Shown here: positions 24,702 through 38,894 of the stretch, one piece after another
How positions within the stretch are numbered: the stretch's first letter is position 1
Layout of the letters: each line of letters begins with the position of its first letter
Assembly (NCBI RefSeq): GCF_029633865.1
Contig: NC_079223.1
Span: 34,192,423 to 34,256,422 of the forward strand
Origin: Lampris incognitus
Taxonomy: Eukaryota; Chordata; Actinopteri; Lampriformes; Lampridae
DNA length: 64,000 nucleotides
Direction of reading: 5' to 3'
Translations under genes and position numbers: made by a program
The notes under the pieces: model-generated
What the model saw: only the letters and a program-made list of their open reading frames with translations
Databases searched by the model: none
Told to the model about the DNA's origin: nothing

Positions 24702-26638
24702 TATCTCTGTGTAAGGCATGCTCCTTCTTCTTCAAACTGGCTTTGTTCCTGTGACTCTAAACACTGAGAACTCATCTTGGTCATGATCTTTTCAGCTCTG
24801 TATCTCTGTAAAATCCAGTATGAAATTTGTGATATGGTTAATAAGAGTTGAGGGTGCTACAAGAATTCACCCATAAGGCTAGCTGGTACATTCTGTTTCT
24901 CCAGCTTTTTGTTTCGTGTTGCATTTAGGATTTATGAAGATTCCAGTGACACCATGTTCTGCTTGGCCTTTAAGACCCCCATAAGTGGCACTACACTGAG
25001 GTCAGCCGGGTATTCATCGTTGGCATGGGAAAACTTAAAATTATTGCTCTTTTACAGAAAATGTCATTCAATACCCACTTATACTTGTTAGGCTTGTCTC
25101 TAGCTGTCTGACACAGCTGAGTTTGATAAGGAGGGTAAATCAAACCATATGTTTTGTCCTAAGAAACACCGCAAATGCACAGCAATCACAAAAATAACTG
25201 CAAAATCAAACCCCAAAGCCCTCATTATAAGTTGGACTTTGTTTCTCTTACGGAGGCTGCGTCCTCCATGCCTCTGTGAACTTGGCTGTGTCTTTTTTCA
25301 GCTGTTGAACAAAGATACCTTTGGACGCTAAGGCGTTCCTCTGCTGTCACATCCTGTTGGCCAGTCTGTCACAACACCAGTGTTAAAAGCAGATACCGTG
25401 GGCCTATTTTGAGCTGTGATGACCTAGGTGTCGGTTGTGGGCGAGGGCAAGGTGTGGGTGGCAGGGTAGGACGGCCACTGTGTGAACATGAGATCACCAT
25501 GTGTCATGCATGATCTCAGGCACAATTCACACCTCGGGGGTGCTGTTACAATGACCATTCAACCTGAGACGCAGCCAAGCTGTAGACAAAGTTAAGGGCA
25601 TACTTCAACTCCCATCAGTCACCAAGTCAGCCGGATGGTCAGTTTATAGGTTAACAAGGCTGAAGTTGACTTTTGACTTGAATGAAGGCCACAGTTTCCA
25701 ATGGTGGAAAGGAAAAGCAAAACATAACTGAGCCCATTAGTAAACTTTATTTCACAGCTGCCCTTAATCATATATGTTTCACAGAATTATTTTGAGGAGG
25801 CAATTTGACAGTGAGTAATGAAAATAGCTAAAATAAGCCTAAAACAAAGTGCAGGACACATGTTAAACTGAACAAAATCTAAGTGAAGCTGAAGTTGGAG
25901 TTGGTATCTGTTTGTTGTCATCTTTTTTAACACTGCCGTTCCGACAGAGGAAAAAAACACTAAAATAGATTATGAACGCTATATTAGGAGATTCTCAATG
26001 CATTAACCCTGACTAAACTCATCCAAAGACAGCTTTCTGTTAGTACATCCATAAAGACATGGCCATTGAAATGATACAGCTTTAAATAAAAACTAATACA
26101 AAATTAAATCTAAACCGAACATTAATGAATGCAAATCTAGCCTAAAGTAGTATAAAAAAAACTGAAAAAAACATTCTGAAACAAAAGTAAATGAAGTTTT
26201 ACAGCATGTAGAAATGAAAAACAGGAAGAAAGATGAGGATAATTTTCATACAAATTTGTAATAAACTTTCCTTACATAGTGGCTTTGTTAGATCTGCAAG
26301 TATAGGGAGGTGAAGAAGGTCATTACACCGTATGTATGGCACCATACATCATTCCACCAGAAGCTGTTCCTTCCCAAACCATTTTTAAACAGTCAAGTGA
26401 GATGTGGTCTGTGTATAATGAGGGAGGCTTTTTAAAGGCAGTTAACACTGATGACACCCGGGGGGATTGTTTACCTAAATATGATTTAGTGATAAATTAA
26501 CTCAAACATGTCGTTGTCCTCCACTCCCTGAGTAAATCCTGAAGGCATCACTGGTGAAGCGGTCACAGGGATATGCTCACATTCCCCCACTGGCCGGTGA
26601 ACATCTGCTGGGCCATTTAGCCAGCTAATAGATCAGCT

Positions 26639-26640
<2 letters not shown>
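24702..26640. other. Non-coding desert DNA
   Basis: No gene or element ends are recognised. The stretch is AT-rich from about 25700 to 26300. Confidence 0.45.

Positions 26641-26687
<47 letters not shown>
26641..26687. repeat. (GA)n microsatellite
   Basis: A 47-bp pure GA run. Confidence 0.97.
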
Positions 26688-26688
<1 letters not shown>

Positions 26689-28298
26689 AGACGGGGCAAT
26701 GAAGAGGTAGAAAGAGAGAAAGAGGAAGAACACAGGAAGTGCAGGTGTTCCTAGTCAGAGCCAGAGGACATCAAACTCAAGACCCAGTCCAAGTCCACCA
26801 GAGAATACACCGAATGACTCACGGCTTCTCACAGACAATAAAACAAGCATAAAGTTTGCTTAAGGTACAGGTGGGGGTATTTCACACCGTACTCAAGAGA
26901 GACCGGGGACTGGCTCTGCAGAGGGAGGAAGGTAATTGAATGCAGATGGGTGGAGGTAAATGAAAGAATTTTGTGAATATCTCGGCGGAATACCTAATGG
27001 GGACAGGACAGAAAAGGAAATTAAAAATTATGTGAAGCAGATGGACTGTTCTTTGAGTTTTTCAGGGAAATTTATTAGCGCTGTGAAAGAAATGTGTCTG
27101 TTTATTTTGTGCTGCCGTGAAATGAATGGCCTGCTGAGTTGTGCTTGTGTTAGTTTATGGCTGCCTGGCCATTACTCATAATTTAGGAGGTATTTGTTAT
27201 CGATTCGTGATTTAGCGTGATTTATTGGTGCCTGTCAGGTTTCATTCAAAAGTCGACCAGTTTCATTTCAGCACCAGGCCTTGGGTTTATGAAAAATATA
27301 AACAACAAAGTTGGACGATTTGCGGATACAGTTTCATTTGTAACTCATTATATAATAGCCTTGGCTGGATTCAAGTTGTGCCTCTGTAATTCATTTGTTC
27401 CTGTTACTTCCTTATTGCCAACAACAATAAAAACAAAATGTTGCAGAATACAATATCATATAAAGACGCGCTTCAAACATGAAATGTTGATGGGAAGATA
27501 TAAAAATTCTTCTGACTTGAGATATTGTTTTCCGGGTTCAGTGTGGTCAGCTAGGAAGATAATATTAACTGTTGATCAGGAACAGCAGTTGTGTGTTATG
27601 AGTTTAAATCCCACGAAGATTTGTTAAGAAGCAGATTTGCCCCTGTGTCCTAAAGCCACAGCAAGTATCATTAAACCTACTGGCTTTGGTCTGCTGGGAG
27701 CACAGGGTTAGGGCCGATATTAACCTAACACATGGTTTATATTTGAAAGAAATATCACTCAAGATTACTAGTCTCATAACATAAATCCACGACAATCGTA
27801 TGCATTCTCTTGTGATTGCAGTTGGATCTTCTAAGCTCCCACTGTTAATGTTGCCGCCGCATTCATGCCGCTTTGTTCCTTTGGTGAGGGTAGAAGAAGA
27901 ATCGAACATAAGGGGTTAACTAAGCTGATGGTAAACAAGCTTGAATGCTAGGCTGTGTTAGCTGTGGGAATGGAGGTTGTCTGGCACTGTTGTCTGCTCT
28001 AAGTTAAGAAGATAATAACATGCTCTGAGACCATCAACCCACTGTCTTTTTCATAGTCATCTCTTCGATTATTCCCAGAGGCCGATTTAGATCGCGAGCC
28101 AACAACTTGGAAGCACACCATGCCCTTCTTTAGCTATCAGATACATGATCGGAAAGAATGGGCTGACGCAACCCTTTAACTCGTCTCATCCCTTCACAGA
28201 CAACAAATACACACGTATACTCATTCATGTTATACACACATAAAGTGAAGGGGGAAAAACAGACAGACAGAGAGAGATAAAGAAAGCGAGAGAGAGAG

Positions 28299-28332
<34 letters not shown>

Positions 28333-29620
28333 CAGAGAATACTACTCATCATATGTGCCCTTCAGAGCTACGGGCCAAGTGAAGAGATATTGTGAGAATT
28401 GTGAGAAAGAAAACAATTCTCACCTTGAGAAAAACAGGAGACATCGCTGGGCCCTGTTCTCTTCCTTCCTGATGTGCTTCACAGACAAACAGTTCAATCC
28501 CGGACAACAAGGAATTCAACTGCGCGTTTACCCATTGTGGGAATGAATAAAGAACTAGAGCCAGCGAGTGAAGAACAGGCAGTGTGCAATGGGATTTGGT
28601 GCATGCAAGCATATTTGAAGAAAGAGAAAAGTTGGACTCAAAAGACCAAATAGAACAGGTTTAGCTGGCAGGAATCAAAGTAGGAAAAAGAGTTAAATCC
28701 TTGCAAATAAAATGCCAAACAATCAAAGTCATTTGTTTTATTTTCTAAACTTCTACTTCTACTTAGTGATTGGTAAATTACTCAATGTCATATAACCTAA
28801 AGAAACAATTATTATTCCACTACAAGGTAGAAAATATTTGGAGTTCATTTTGACTAAGTGTATGTATGCAGGAAGTGTCTGTGAGTTGTGGGATTATTCC
28901 CTCAGAATGAACAGACACACCCTCTTCACATCTCTGGACTGTGCATGCTCCAACTGGATCTCAACCTGGATGCACCTTTTACATCTTACATCAGCATAGC
29001 CGGAGAAAACGAATAAAACCTTCCACGACGGCTCAAAAGCCTTTCTGTGACTGTATCAGGTTTGCAATGCACCACAAACTGACACATAATAAAGGAAACA
29101 GTTAATTCATCAGTAACGGGTGAGATACATTTCAGAAGGAGACTATTGGGTATGCAGAGAATTAATGTCCTCCCGGTTGCTGCTTGGGCTGAGGTAAATT
29201 AAGTTCACAGCTGACCAAATGTTTTGGTGATAGAACTTCTTTGCCGTGTTTTATGAGTCTTTGGCAACATCGAAGACCAGGGTGGAAACCTTTTGGTGAA
29301 TGAACTGAGCATTGCTGGAATGTGAAAATAATGAAAATTAGTTCAGTCAAGGGGAAATCATGGGAGAAAGTTTTAAATCAGAAAAGTATGAATCAGATCA
29401 AATCGATCATGTATCACTTCTTCAGAAAGCCAGAAGGATTTCTCTGGCATGCCTCTCAATGTTTTAATTTACAGTTGTTAGTTTCAAACAGCAATGAAAT
29501 ATCAAATCCATGTAGAACTGTCAGTTATCATTCATAAAAAACTGCAGATTGCAGATTTGGACTGTTCAATATTGATGAAAGTTAGCAACTGAAAAACAAC
29601 TTCTCAGCACAAAGTTTTAT
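26688..29620. other. Non-coding desert DNA
   Basis: No gene is recognised. A short GA-rich run lies at about 28302-28329. Frames up to 136 codons (for example 27217-27627) show no domain and are probably chance. Confidence 0.45.
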
Positions 29621-29858
<238 letters not shown>

Positions 29859-29884
29859 CACATATCTAGCTAGCTAGCTAGCTA

Positions 29885-31636
29885 TACATACGCCCTGGTG
29901 TTTACACAGTCCCACAGGGAGTCCCATTTCATGGGGGTCAGGTAAGCCCCCTACCTAACCCATAATACACAAGAAACCCAATTAAATTGAATATACACGT
30001 CAGCAGGAGTTCAGGGCTTTGTCCTTGTAATGGATGCCAGCATATTTAATGCCACCATTTTATAGCAATAGCTCTTACCCAAATGTGCCAATGGTAGCTC
30101 ACCCTCTTCTCTGAAACACTTGGCAGTAAAGGAGATCATGTGACCAAGCCAAGCTGGATAGGTATTTTTGTGAAAGTCCAAAATGTGGTAAGAGCAGAGT
30201 AAAAGAGAGAGAGATAGCAAGACAGATTATTTATGAGAGAGAGAGAGAGAGTGAGAGAGAGAGTCAGGGTGAGTGGGAGAAGAAAAAGGAATAGAGAACA
30301 AGTATGTTTGAACTGACGGTGTAATATAGTCTGGATGGTATCTGTCACTCAGCTTATTGGATGTTGATGACTCAGGGTAGTTTCAGCTGTAAGCAGCCCT
30401 TGATTTATGGACAGTCACTGAACTCCTACGGGCAGCGAGGTTGGGAGGGGAAGGAGATCACAGCCCCACAATTGCAACAGGGCCTCCTTTTTTTGGCAGG
30501 GGGAAAGAGAGAGAGAGAGGGAGAGGGAGAGAGAGAAGGCAGGGCCTGCATTTTTCCCCATCATGCCAAACTGCTTTGCACGGCAATTAGCTGTGTCCTC
30601 ATTTAGTCTGCCCCGTCCCAAAGGGTAATGAAAGTCATACATCATCTTCAGGGCCGGCTAATTATCCAGCTCAGTTGCAGGTAGGCTTTGTAACCATGAG
30701 AAGGCCCTGTCGCCCTGATATTTATTGCTCTTCCAATAAGCGAGTAAAAAAATACTCTCTTGAAAGGTTGCCTGTACCCTGTGCCTCACATCCTTGACAT
30801 ACCTTTTCACAAATGTGCTAGTCAAAGGGGAAATGTCTTCATTCCACATAAATCATCTCTTCTGGTGCTGCAACAAAATGTTTGGCCAGAGTGCTGCGCA
30901 AGTGCTGGAAACTGGAGAACATAAACATTTTGGGGGTCAGCTTGTCTGTGTTGATTTACATGCAAATGGCTAATGGAGGAAACACAAGTGAAATACTGTA
31001 CTTGAAAAAGACAGGGCACTGGGAATTTGACCAAATTTGCTGAGGGACTTGCACATTTTCAAGTCATGCTATTTGTGCAAAGTTATTGTACAAAGCAACT
31101 CTGTAACATCCAACTATCTAGTATCAAATACTATAATCAACCATATGAAAAAGCATACCAAATGCATTGAACAGTTAAAATAAAATATCTTTTACTGCAC
31201 TAAGTAGAATACTTAAAAGTATTTTTAGGACCTTTATTGGACTCTTACACACCCAAGTAAAGTTTAAATAAATTAAGAGCATGAATACATCAAAATTTTG
31301 CATTCTCCAAATTTTAGAATATTTGTATGTGTTTCCTTTGACCTCTTTTTCTCCAAAGGCACCCTTGGGCCCAGATGAACTATAGCTCCATCTTCAAAGT
31401 GCCTGAAGGGTATCATTTGTACTCACATTTGCAATGGGAGTTTATAAAATGTTTCCTGAGCAACTTCTCTGAAATGCTAAACATACACAGTATATCAAGA
31501 CACCTTTCCCAAATAAACTTCTTAGTCTTGGTATGAAACCAGGGCCAGTTCTAGACCATACTGATAGGCAAGGCTATCTATGAGATATTTTGGTGAGCTT
31601 GGTATCTCTTACCTTAAAAAAAAAAAGAAACATTTA
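29885..31636. other. Non-coding desert DNA
   Basis: No gene is recognised. Short GA-rich tracts lie at about 30232-30262 and 30505-30538. Confidence 0.45.
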
Positions 31637-32072
31637 GGGCATCCAGGTAGCGTAGCGGTCTATTCCATTGCCTACCAACACAGGGATTGCTAGTTCGAAT
31701 CCCTGTGTTACCTCTGACTTGGTCAGGTGTCCCTACATTGGCTGTGTCTGCAGGTGGGAAGCCGGATTTGGGTATGTGTCCTGGTCACTGCACTAGCGCC
31801 TCCTCTGGTCGGTCGCGCTACGTGTTCAGGGGGAAGGGGGAACTTGAGGGAATAGCGTGATCCTCCCACGCGCTACGTCCCCCTGGCAAAACTCCTTACT
31901 GTCAGGTGAAAAGAAGCGGCTGGCACATGTATCGGAGGAGGCATGTGGTAGTCTGCAGCCCTCCCCGGATCGGCAGAGGGGGTGGAGCAGCGACCGGGAC
32001 AGCTCGTAAGAGTGGGGTAATTGGCCGGATTCAATTGGGGAGAAAAAAGGTGGGAAAATTAAAAAAAAAATT
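31637..32072 (+). mobile_element. tRNA-derived SINE, family A, copy 3
   Basis: It opens AGGGCATCCAGGTAGCGTAG with a GTTCGAATCCCTGTGTTACC box B region, then the shared body and an AATTGGGGAGAAAAAAGG tail ending in A-rich sequence. It is the same family as the element nested in Tc1, in the opposite orientation. Target duplications are not clear because both flanks are A-rich. Confidence 0.92.
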
Positions 32073-35000
32073 ATAATAGGTAGAGTCTCCCATTTGAGTT
32101 TTTGACACCATGTATCAAACTATTATTGATCCTCAATGCTATTGAGAGGTTTAAGAATATATATTTTACCACCTGAATGAATGAAATGCATCTACATAGA
32201 CATATTGTCTTTAAGTGTTAACTTCATATTACAATACTGAGAGCTGGTCAGAAAAATATGCCACCTTATTCCACTTTCACAGGCCTATATATCAATCAAA
32301 CCTCACCCACCACCGTGGCACCTTTGTAGGCCAGCCCCCGCTTAGAACCAGGCTTGTGCAAAAAACATGGTATGAAGCACAAAGAAAGAAAAGGTGAGAG
32401 ACAATGAAAGAGTGAATGAAAAGTGAGTGGAGAGCAGATATGTAGGTCCCTGGCTAAGATGACACCAGGAATCCCTAGTGACTGACCCTGCATGTTAACT
32501 TGCTTGGTCCTACATGCACTGTCACCTGACCTTTTTCACAGCGTGACTGAGTGGGCTAAATATGCAGCAAAAGAAAATCTGTTTTGGTCCAATGACTGCA
32601 CCCCCCCCCCCCCCGCACCACCATCACGTGCCACCCTCCCCAAACCTATCCCATCTCATCCCATCCCATCCCTCCCTCCCTTTCCCGCTGTCATCCTCGC
32701 CCCACCATCCCATTCGCCTTGAGCCTGGCAGCCAGTGCAGACTGGGTATTGGAGTCTGGAGAGTGAGGGGTGAGAGCTAGAGGCAGAGAGGAGACTAATT
32801 GTCAAGGTTATGCCTCGGAAGATGATTGATGCCAGGCTGGGCTTTCCTGTCAGCCTGTCAGGAGGCAGGAATGTTTAATGTTCTCATTATTGGTTACGCT
32901 GTTGTGTATATTTCTCTGTCAGCACCGCTGAGCCATCTGAACTGCCAAAGCACTTCAAAGGCCTGCAGGTCATTTATCTTCCCCTGACGCTCCCAATGCT
33001 CAGCCTCAGCTGAGTGCCAGTGATTTGTTATGACTTGAGAGCTGGCTGACAGACAGGTCCTCTGTAAGGAGGCAGAAAAAAGGATTCCTTTTTGTCACAC
33101 TGTGAAAACATCAATGTTCCCGTAATGGGCTACAACTGTCAGTGGAGGCTAGCACCTGACAGTTGTGTGGCCTGACTAATTTGCAGTCCCGGTGACTTGC
33201 ACTCTCCCCAGTTTAGATTTGGCTGTGGTGTCACATACAAACAGGCCACCATCTGTTGTTTGCCGCCGCAGGGAAAGACAGAGGAAGTGAGGGGTGGCTA
33301 TGCTAATTGAAAGAGCCTCATCATTGCGTATTAATCATAAAGCCTTGCATATCCTTTCCGCAGAAGTCGGCGATTGCGATGAAGAGAAATGAAACTCGTT
33401 CACACGAAAACAAGGGCAGGAGGAAGAAGTCGCTCAGCAACATTGTCCAGAACCAGGCGGAAAAAAAGAGGGGGGAAAAAACCGTAAAGGAAAGAGAATG
33501 GAAAAGAGATAAAGGAGGGAGGTGGAGAGAGGGAGGTCTTACGGAGGGGATGAGAGGGAGAAATAGGAAGGAGTGAAGAAAGGGCAGAGGTACGGGTGGT
33601 GGGGAGATGGTATGTTTGTGTGTAAGACACAGAGAGAAAGAGAGTGAGAAAAAGAGGTAAGACAGAGGGGGAGAGAGAGAGAGGGAGAAAAATCAGATCT
33701 TTGTTTCCTTTCCCAGGCCCTGACATGATTAATCGTTTTCTTCTGATCTAATTTTGGAACATGAAAAACAGCACATTTGTCTTGAAGAAAAATGATGTGC
33801 TGCACAGTGCAGATGGAAATTTCAAGCCCTGAAAAAGATTAAAGAGAAATTCCACTCCTTAGACCTAATCATGAGTTGTAGATTATACTGTCGTCTTAAC
33901 CAGATGGTGGGTTTGATTCCCCAGCCCCTTCCTTATATTAATGAATGCTAGACTGTTATATTTGACTTTGGTAAGTGAAATGTCTATCAGGCCTAATGGA
34001 CTGCCAGCCAAACTAACACGCACTGCACCTCTTTCTGCCCTTCCTGCATTTTTCATGACTTAGACTGCCGCTCTATGTAGAACATCGTGCTTCCTTCTCC
34101 ATTTCTCACAGTGTTGTCGCCCGCCCTGCTTGCTAAATATTTTCACACAGGAGGTGGAGGACAAGAACAAACTTGTGTCCACGGCTAATTTCCTCCTATA
34201 GGTCAGGGCCATAACTCTGGGTTTAAAAGTGTCACCTGGGGCAGGCAGGGACGGGAACTCAATGGTAACATGATTAAGCTCCCAGTCAATATGACTGCAT
34301 ACACGGCAGTATGTTAACCAACCTAATTATGAGAAGGGTGATAAAAGGAGAAGAGTGGGTGGCCGGGCATCTCATCTCAAACCACACAAGGCTGCCCTGT
34401 GGCGCTGTCTTCCCATTGCCACAGACACACATAAACACACCCAAATGCACACACACGCACACATATAGACACAGCACACACAAACACACACACATACACT
34501 TCATCTCGGGAAGAGCCCATTCTTCACTTGCCACATACAAATTGCGTTACACAATTAGTTGCAGCAAACTGCCTGTTGCAAAGCTAGAACTGTGTTTAAT
34601 TTTATCCTGATATTTCTTTCCAGTGGATAAGTGGATACATATGTCGCAGCACATCTTGTTATAATGTCATATTCGCTGTATATTATATGTCAGCATAGGA
34701 TGATGATAGTGCCGTGCGGATTGAATAACTGTGACTGACCTAATATCAGTATCTGTGGGACCGTCTCAAGTCAACAGCAAAACGACTGACATCAGCTTTA
34801 TTTAATGCTGCTATCCATTATTCTCTGTTTGTTTACCATAGGGCGCTTGTTCCACCCCGTGAAGATACAGAGTAAAGGCGTTGGAGAGCTAGGGGGGTGG
34901 GGGGTGGGGGTGTCATTTTAGCACTTATATGAAAACTCAAGACACCTTATCATCCTTTTCAGGCCCTAACTAACTCTGCTTACATTATGCGGCTTAAGGT

Positions 35001-37499
35001 AAATCCAGGCTAATGCTGTCCATTCTCGGGCCCAGTTTTTGTGTTCCTGACTGTAAACTAGACAGCCAGAACTCTGCAGAATTTGGCAGTTGATGAATTC
35101 TTGTGGCAGGCTGCCTCAACTGCTCTTGTTCACTAATGTAGAAAATGCAAATGTTTGGAATAAATCTGAACAGGGAAAAGACCAGGGGCGCAAAGGGAGC
35201 GAGCTGGTGCACAAAACTTTATTCATGCGCATGCCAGGCGCAGTTTTAAAAACAACGGCCCCCTGAAACTTGGATGGCGCCATGTGCCACGAACATGAAC
35301 AGAGGGAGACAGAGCGAGCACAATGCCAATATGTCACACGCTAAATAGTTTTAAATTAGAGCCTGTATATGCCTGTTGGAGACTACATTCATCATACTCA
35401 ACGTTGGTCTGTTTCTTGCAACCCTGGCAGTAAGAGCTTCCACATGCCAGTGTCGGCACGGGGGAGAAACAGAATCGGGTTATCAGCAGAGGTTTACTTG
35501 TCTTTAATCAGCCTGTAGCTAATTACCAGGCTTCCACACAGTGAGGCCATAAGTCATTAATCATACAGGGCGTCTGGGAGCTCTCAGCTTTGTCCTGGAC
35601 CTCTGCAAGCAGACAGGAGCTCCCTTTTCCATGATTGAGCTCTCTCCCTCTTTCTCCCTCTCTCTCTCTCTCTCTCCCTGTCTCTCCTTCACAGCGGTAC
35701 TGCCTCATGCGGCATTGGCGTCGGCCATTAGGGTGTAAATTACAGGCTTCGTTATGTATGGCCAAACAAAGGCCCTCTGTTGTACTTCCTGTTTCTCTTC
35801 CCTGTGGCCTCCTCCCGCGCCCGTCTGACAAAGGATGACTTCACTGCTACTTAAACAGCACTCACTCACACAGGCATACATGTACATGTGCATGCACACC
35901 GGCGCGTCAGTACATCTGTCTGTGCATGGTTTGTTGTGAATGTGCAGTGTCAATCAGCAAGCCATACCGGCTTGGCGCTGTAGATGATGTCAGTGTTTTA
36001 GTGGCGAGCTCCCTTGCTAGTTAGCTTGACTGACATTGGGTTCAATCAAAAGTTGCCATGGAGAAAAGTGCGCTGGTAATATTTCACAGTGGAAGCGAAG
36101 GTGAGAAATAAAATTGTCATTTAACCAGACCAGGTGATATATCATTCTGTCCACGACGCAACGCCCTCACTTGCTGGCAACTAAATGGGCTCGGGCTGTT
36201 TTCAAATTACCACGCAGAGGTGCTGAGGTCTCCACAAAGATCCGTCCGCGGTGTTCTGATGTGAACATTTTTAATCTGCCGTCCAGATAGGTAAAATGCT
36301 CATCTCCCCACCAGCGACAGATTAATCTGTTGGAATGTTTCCATCATTACATCCAACCATCAAACGCTGGCTGTAAAATATATAACGAAACAATGACAAT
36401 GAGAAAGAGAGAGAGAGGAGATGGATAGGAAGAGAGAGCGAGAGAGCAAAGAGGATATCTTCTTCCATCATTCTGACCCCTCAGACAGCTCCATTCAACA
36501 TCCTCCATCATCCTTTGACAGCAGATATTTCCTGTGACCCAACTCTGTTCCTGCCCCGCTGAAATGCTGTGCCAGAATGTACACATACATGCATCATTCC
36601 ACAAAAAAAAACCCTTGAAAGGGGCTGGCAACTGTAAAGAGGGGCTTTCAGCTGCTTTTCATGCTCCTGTCTCCTAAACTGCAATAGTCGGCGGAGCAAC
36701 TTCATGTCCAAGGTAGAACAAAACGTTCCTTTGTGTGAATTTGGAGACCGCAGTGGATCTCATAAAGCGTAACTCGCATATGTGGCACACAACAAGAGAA
36801 GTTAAACGAAGTTCTTCACATTAAATATGAAGGTTTTAGTCAGGTGTTGAGTGATGTTGCCATGCACACCATATACCTTATTTCTTCCCTATGGTAAAGC
36901 GGGGGCATGCTTCTTAAGCTGTGTGAGTACAAGGTTGAGAAGACAGACGGTGCGTCATGTAAAGGTAAAAGACTGGCATCAAATGAAAGATTGTTTAAAG
37001 TCAGAGCTGCCAAAGCTTTATGCCCATCATTTATCTTGTTACCGATACATCAAATTCACTTCATGGCGGAGTCATAAAAATGTATGAGAATGTAAATGGC
37101 TGACTGACCCATTCATCTTGTTTAAAGTGGCAAATGTAACATGCTTCTCATCCTGGGTGATAAACTCATACTTCACTCTTTTATGAAGGATTCATTGTTG
37201 ATGGTAAAATGTTCTGAATTTCATTATGGTGGCAGGTAGAGTGGCTCTCCTGAGGCCGTGCTGGCGCAGTATAGCACGTCTCATACTGAGAGCCAGTCAG
37301 GATGCTGGTTTCACCAAAGAGCCAAGGAAATTCTGGCACCGTTTCAAATTTTCCTTTATCATTCTGACACAAACCGAAACCCTTTCCCCAAAGTCAAAAT
37401 GTATGCTTAAAACTTTCACTACAACTTGTACTTGTAAAACATGTATGTATGGTACTTTATTAGTTTGTGTGTTTATTCTTAAGACTGTATAATAAAGAG
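32073..37499. other. Non-coding desert DNA
   Basis: No gene is recognised over 5.4 kb. A C-rich run lies at 32600-32700, a GA-rich stretch at about 33460-33700, a G-rich run near 34888-34911, a (CA)n-like patch at 34425-34500, and a CT-rich patch at 35640-35690. Frames here are compositional artefacts. Confidence 0.45.
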
Positions 37500-37711
37500 G
37501 GACGTGGCACCCGTAACGTCACCCGTCACTTCCTGAAAGGGCATTTTGAAGCCGCCATCTCGTCAGTTGTTTGGGCCGGAAAATCCAAATTTGGGCAACG
37601 GGGTGGACTATGGGTGATGCTGGGGTGGGCCCACAGTGGCAAACAGGTTGACATATACCTGCCAATCAGTGCAGACGCAGCCTCAACATGCTACTCTTTA
37701 ATCCTTAATAC
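37500..37711. repeat. Unclassified GC-richer block, possible older repeat
   Basis: CpG-containing sequence (GGGACGTGGCACCCGTAACG near 37499, then GCCGCCATCTCGTC near 37551) stands out from AT-rich neighbours and abuts a SINE tail. It resembles dispersed repeat DNA, but no terminal repeats or coding remnants were found. Confidence 0.25.
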
Positions 37712-38151
37712 CCCCCCCCTTTTTTTTTCTTCCCAATTGTATCTGGCCAATTACCCCACTCCTCCGAGCTGTTCTGGTCGCTGCTCCACCCCTTCTGCTG
37801 AGCCGGGGAGGGCTGCAGACTACCACGTCTCCTCCAGTACATGTGGAGTCGCCAGCTGCTTCTTTTCACTTGACAGTGAGGAGTTTCGCCCGGGGGACGT
37901 AGCACGTGGGAGGATCAAGCTATTCCCCCCCCAGTTCCCCCTCCTCCCCAAACAGGCACCCCAGCTGACCAGAGGAGGCGCTAGTGCAGTGACCAGGACA
38001 CATACATACGTACATCCGGCTTCCTACCCGCAGGCACAGCCAATTGTGTCTGTCGGGACGCCCGACCAAGCCAGAGGTAACACGGGGATTTGAACTAGTG
38101 ATCCCCGTGTTAGTAGGCAACTGAATAGACCGCCACGCCATCCGGACACCT
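37712..38151 (-). mobile_element. tRNA-derived SINE, family A, copy 4
   Basis: On the minus strand it starts near 38151 with AGGTGTCCGGATGGCGTGGC, followed by the family body, and ends in the A-rich tail (the T run at 37720-37730). Internal differences from other copies show that it is not a recent duplicate. Confidence 0.92.
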
Positions 38152-38606
38152 TTAACATCTTCTTAACAGAACAGTAATTTTCAAAATAACCACCCTCACA
38201 CTTTGTGCCAGGCTCGAAAAACTTCAAATAGCAAGATTGCTACATTTAGAAATAAAGAGTCGAATTTGAACATTTTGTTCAGGAAAAAGAAAACTGATTG
38301 CAATGGTTGCTCAAGAATTTATGAGTTGATATAGCAAAGATATTTCTTGACTAAATGTTTACACAGAAATAGCCCAGTACAACAACTTAATTGTGCTAAA
38401 TAGATTTGAATACAAGCTAGCAACCAGTGCACAAGCATTTATCCTGAACTATAAAAGAGCTATAACTTGAACTCGACAAACTAGACATTAGATTTTGCAT
38501 GAGTCTTTCCAGCATAAAACATAATTCATCAGTACATACAATACATGAAAAGACTACAAATATTACTAAGCTAACAATTTAGCCATACCATAGCACTAGT
38601 GACAGG
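38152..38606. other. Non-coding desert DNA
   Basis: AT-rich and nothing recognisable. Confidence 0.4.
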
Positions 38607-38894
38607 CATGGGCGCAAGTCCATGAATACTGGGATGGCATCCAGTGCTTTACCTGTGCCCCCGTCCATAGGGTTAGTGGTTGTGTCAGGAAAGGCATCCA
38701 ACATAAAATTTTGCCAAATCAGTATGTGGATTCACAAGACCATACGGAATTGGTTGAGGCTCCATACCGGATCGGTCAAGGCCCGGGTTAATAACAGCCG
38801 CCATTGGTGCTGTGCGCTCACATGGTACCAATGGAAACTGTAAAATCCATTGTGGTGACCCCTGAGAAACAGGAAATAAGCCAAAAGAAGAAGA
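38607..38894 (+). mobile_element. RTE-like LINE 3' end
   Basis: The segments GGTTAGTGGTTGTGTCAGGA and AAGGCATCCAACATAAAATT, then TTTTGCCAAATCAGTATGTGG, then TTGTGGTGACCCCTGAGAAA, and a terminal AAGCCAAAAGAAGAAGA match the familiar 3' end of fish RTE-type LINEs, which close with GAAGAAGA-like tails. No reverse-transcriptase frame is attached, so this is a strongly 5'-truncated copy. The assignment is from memory of the consensus pattern. Confidence 0.7.

Noticed and set aside
27217..27627. 136-codon open frame as a possible small gene
   Set aside because: No start context, domain, splice structure or homology is recognisable. The length is within chance for 64 kb of six-frame translation.
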